Positions 61,874-64,000 of a DNA stretch of 64,000 nucleotides are shown here, one piece after another. Position numbers and translations under genes: made by a program. The first letter of the stretch is position 1. Each line of letters starts with the position of its first letter. The stretch comes from Herbaspirillum sp. GW103 (GTDB lineage: Bacteria > Pseudomonadota > Gammaproteobacteria > Burkholderiales > Burkholderiaceae_D), in the NCBI RefSeq assembly GCF_000261365.1, contig NZ_AJVC01000006.1, positions 620,001-684,000 of the forward strand, given 5' to 3'. Under the pieces are notes generated by a model. That model searched no databases and had not been told where the DNA came from. It was given only the letters and a program-made list of their open reading frames with translations.

Positions 61874-63541
61874 ATGAACGTCCCGGCCAGCATGCACGAT
61901 CTCGCGCCCACTGCCGGCGAGCACCGCGACATCGCCTATCGGCTGGAGCGCCTCACCGACCTGTGCCGCGAGCTGGGCAGCCAGCGCGACATTCCCCTGT
62001 TGCTGGAACGCATCCTGCTGACCGCGCGCGACATCACTCGTGCCGATGGCGGCACCCTCTACCGCACCACCGACAATGGCGAGGCGCTTCGCTTCGACAT
62101 TTCCGTCAACCAGACCCTCAAGATGCACCAGGGTGGCAGCAGCGGCCAGGACATCTCGATTGCCGACATCGCCCTGAGCTTGCCCGACGGCAAGCCCAAT
62201 CTGACGGCGGTGGCGGCCTATGCGGCCAATACCCGGGAATCGGTCAACATCGCCGATGTCTACCAGGCCAGCGGATTCAATTTCAATGGCATGCGGCTCT
62301 TCGACGAGAAGTATGGCTACCATTCCAAGTCCATCCTGACGGTGCCGATGCAGGATCACGAGGGCGAGCTGGTGGGGGTGTTGCAGCTCATCAACGCCAT
62401 CGATGCCGACAGTGGCGAGGCGGTTCCCTTCTCGGAAACCGACCAGCGCTTCATTGAGGCCCTGGCCGCGCAAGCCGCCATGACGATGACCAACCAGCAG
62501 TTGATCGCACGTCTGGAAAACCTGTTCGAAAGCCTGATCAAGCTCATCAACATCGGCATCGGTGAAAAATCCCCGCACACCGGCCGCCATTGCGAGCAGG
62601 TACCGCAACTGGCCATGATGCTGGCCGAGGCTGCGCACAATACGACCGAAGGACCGCTGGCCGATTTCCGCATGAGCGAGGCCGACCGCCGCGAACTGTG
62701 GCTGGCCGGTCTGCTGCATGATTGCGGCAAGATCGGCACGCCCAGTCACATCGTCGAAAAGGCGACCAAGCTGGAGACCATTTTCGATCGCATTCACCTG
62801 ATCGACACGCGTTTCGAAGTCCTCAAGCGCGATGCCGAGATCCGCGTCTTGCAGGAGAAACTGGCGCTGGGCGCCGCGCTGACCCCGCAACGCGTGGCCG
62901 AACTGGAGGCCGGGCTGCAGGCCGAGTTGCTGACCTTGGACGAGGAGCGGGCTTTCCTGCGCAAGATCAACTACGGCACCGAAGGCATGCGCGCCGAAGA
63001 CCAGCAGCGCGTGCTGGACATCGCCGAGCGCAGCTGGCGCGGCCCCGATGGCCAGCTGCGCAAACTGCTCGATGACGAGGAAGCAGGCAACCTGCGCATC
63101 CGTGCCGGCACCCTCAATGATGCCGAACGCGCCATCATCAACAACCACATCGTCATCACCATCAAGATGCTGGAATCCTTGCCGTGGCCCAGGCAGCTGG
63201 CGCGGGTCACGGAGTTTGCCGGCGGCCACCACGAGCGCATCGATGGCAAGGGCTATCCCAAGGGCCTCACGCGCGAGCAGATGTCGGTGCAGGCCCGCAT
63301 CATGGCGGTGGCCGACATCTTCGAGGCGGTGACCGCCGCCGACCGGCCCTACAAGCGTGGCAATACGCTCAACGAGGCAGTCGAGATCCTGGCCGGGTTC
63401 AAGCAACGCAACCATATCGATCCGGATCTGTTCGATCTGTTCGTGCGGGAACGCATCTACGAGAAGTATGCCCAACAATTCATGCACCCCAGCCAGATCG
63501 ACCAGGTCGACCTGTCGCGCATTCCCGGCCACGGCGGCTGA
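61874..63541 (+). CDS. GAF-HD-GYP c-di-GMP phosphodiesterase
   Basis: 555-residue soluble protein. An N-terminal GAF domain (about 25-215; LLERILLTARDITRADGGTL, KSILTVPMQDHEGELVGVLQ) is followed by an HD-GYP domain: LLHDCGKIG with the HD pair at 282-283, and HHERIDGKGYP with GYP at 460-462. The spacing between HD and GYP is longer than usual because of an inserted helical region (about 290-420). Metal and GYP residues are intact, so hydrolysis of c-di-GMP is expected. The start at 61874 has GGAAG upstream; the frame further back to 61739 looks non-coding. Confidence 0.92.
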   Translation: MNVPASMHDLAPTAGEHRDIAYRLERLTDLCRELGSQRDIPLLLERILLTARDITRADGGTLYRTTDNGEALRFDISVNQTLKMHQGGSSGQDISIADIALSLPDGKPNLTAVAAYAANTRESVNIADVYQASGFNFNGMRLFDEKYGYHSKSILTVPMQDHEGELVGVLQLINAIDADSGEAVPFSETDQRFIEALAAQAAMTMTNQQLIARLENLFESLIKLINIGIGEKSPHTGRHCEQVPQLAMMLAEAAHNTTEGPLADFRMSEADRRELWLAGLLHDCGKIGTPSHIVEKATKLETIFDRIHLIDTRFEVLKRDAEIRVLQEKLALGAALTPQRVAELEAGLQAELLTLDEERAFLRKINYGTEGMRAEDQQRVLDIAERSWRGPDGQLRKLLDDEEAGNLRIRAGTLNDAERAIINNHIVITIKMLESLPWPRQLARVTEFAGGHHERIDGKGYPKGLTREQMSVQARIMAVADIFEAVTAADRPYKRGNTLNEAVEILAGFKQRNHIDPDLFDLFVRERIYEKYAQQFMHPSQIDQVDLSRIPGHGG

Positions 63542-63647
63542 AAGCGCGACGGCATCGCCAAGCTGGGTTATGCTGAGGTCTTCATAAAGTCACCTTTCAT
63601 TGAAGACGCTGTGTGCCTGGCCGCAGCGCATCGAGGAAAAGCACCAC

Positions 63648-64000
63648 GTGTCCGAGGCAGTAACCCGATCTCCCGTTCCCACCCGTTCGTCCACCGGTTT
63701 CGTGCGTCGTCACTGGCGCGGCGATTATGGGCTGGGCCGCTCCTACTGGCTGCATACCGTCCTGCTGACCTCGCTGGTACCGGCGCTGGCCATCTCGGTG
63801 CTGGCGCGGCTGACCAACGACATGCCGGCGCGCTACGGCATGGCCGGGGTGCTGGGCATCGCCGCCTTCAGCTATCTGGCCTGGATCTGGGGCATATGCG
63901 GCTGCTGGCGCTCGGCCAGCAAGCATGTGGGGCGCGGCGGACGGCGCTGGGCCGAGGTCGTGGTCAAGTTCCTCATCCTCTGTGGTGTCATCAGCATGGT
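63648..64000 (+). CDS. integral membrane protein, 5' part (cut by right edge)
   Basis: About 117 residues are visible. After a basic N-terminus (RRHWRGDYGLGRSYWLHTVL) there are two hydrophobic segments (LLTSLVPALAISVLA; AGVLGIAAFSYLAWIWGICG) and a third begins at the edge (VVVKFLILCGVISM). The GRSYW and W-ICGCWRSASKH pattern is one I have seen in proteobacterial membrane proteins of unknown function. The start is GTG at 63648 with AGGAAAA upstream; an in-frame TTG at 63600 is an alternative. Function unknown. Confidence 0.7.
   Translation, partial: MSEAVTRSPVPTRSSTGFVRRHWRGDYGLGRSYWLHTVLLTSLVPALAISVLARLTNDMPARYGMAGVLGIAAFSYLAWIWGICGCWRSASKHVGRGGRRWAEVVVKFLILCGVISM

Overview
The window is high-GC, densely packed bacterial chromosome. 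Gene content and protein style (NodT-type RND efflux, YegD-like Hsp70, many LysR/SDR/ABC loci, several c-di-GMP proteins, a CHASE2 cyclase beside a two-partner secretion locus) point to a betaproteobacterium, most likely Oxalobacteraceae and Herbaspirillum-like. That assignment rests on recognition of protein families, not on a search. I saw no rRNA, tRNA, CRISPR array, insertion sequence or phage gene. Most of the window is core-like metabolic and regulatory DNA with several self-contained accessory loci.

Layout. 0-4.3 kb: a minus-strand catabolic operon (HAD dehalogenase-like, hydroxylysine-kinase-like phosphotransferase, phospholyase-type class III aminotransferase cut by the left edge) divergent from a FAD amine oxidoreductase. 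4.3-8.0 kb: two c-di-GMP proteins. 8.2-11.5 kb: phosphotransacylase, acetate kinase and a PhaC-like Cys-nucleophile hydrolase, downstream of an FNR-type box. 11.5-18.1 kb: TetR repressor and a divergent RND tripartite efflux operon. 18.1-26.1 kb: galactoside ABC transporter, GH42 beta-galactosidase and LacI regulator with matching operators. 26.1-28.8 kb: a decayed gene, a GAF-GGDEF cyclase and a VOC protein. 29-34 kb: CHMI-like isomerase, Ser/Thr dehydratase with YheO-type regulator, LysR, EamA exporter, SDR. 34-35.8 kb: saccharopine-dehydrogenase-like enzyme with an Lrp regulator and shared operator motifs. 35.9-41.5 kb: a dedicated exbD-tonB-receptor-exbB-phospholipase D operon. 41.7-46.6 kb: MASE1-like membrane protein, MarR-like protein, CDP-diacylglycerol pyrophosphatase, a LysR/SDR pair truncated at one shared point, and YegD. 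46.7-51 kb: RpiR regulator, MFS permease, racemase-like protein and aldo/keto reductase; the RpiR-MFS gap holds four operator-like palindromes. 51.2-64 kb: CHASE2 adenylate cyclase, TpsB, TpsA, FecR-domain protein, class II cAMP phosphodiesterase, GAF-HD-GYP phosphodiesterase and a membrane protein cut by the right edge.

How parts may work together. The most system-like stretch is 51.2-63.5 kb: cAMP synthesis and breakdown and c-di-GMP breakdown flank a two-partner-secreted exoprotein and a FecR-domain protein. The second is the private TonB system (35.9-41.5 kb) whose last gene is a periplasmic phospholipase-D-fold enzyme, which suggests uptake of a phosphodiester-containing compound. The left-edge kinase plus phospholyase pair resembles animal hydroxylysine kinase and 5-phosphohydroxylysine phospho-lyase. 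Several regulators (LacI, Lrp, RpiR, TetR) sit next to clear repeated or palindromic sites that allow regulon predictions.
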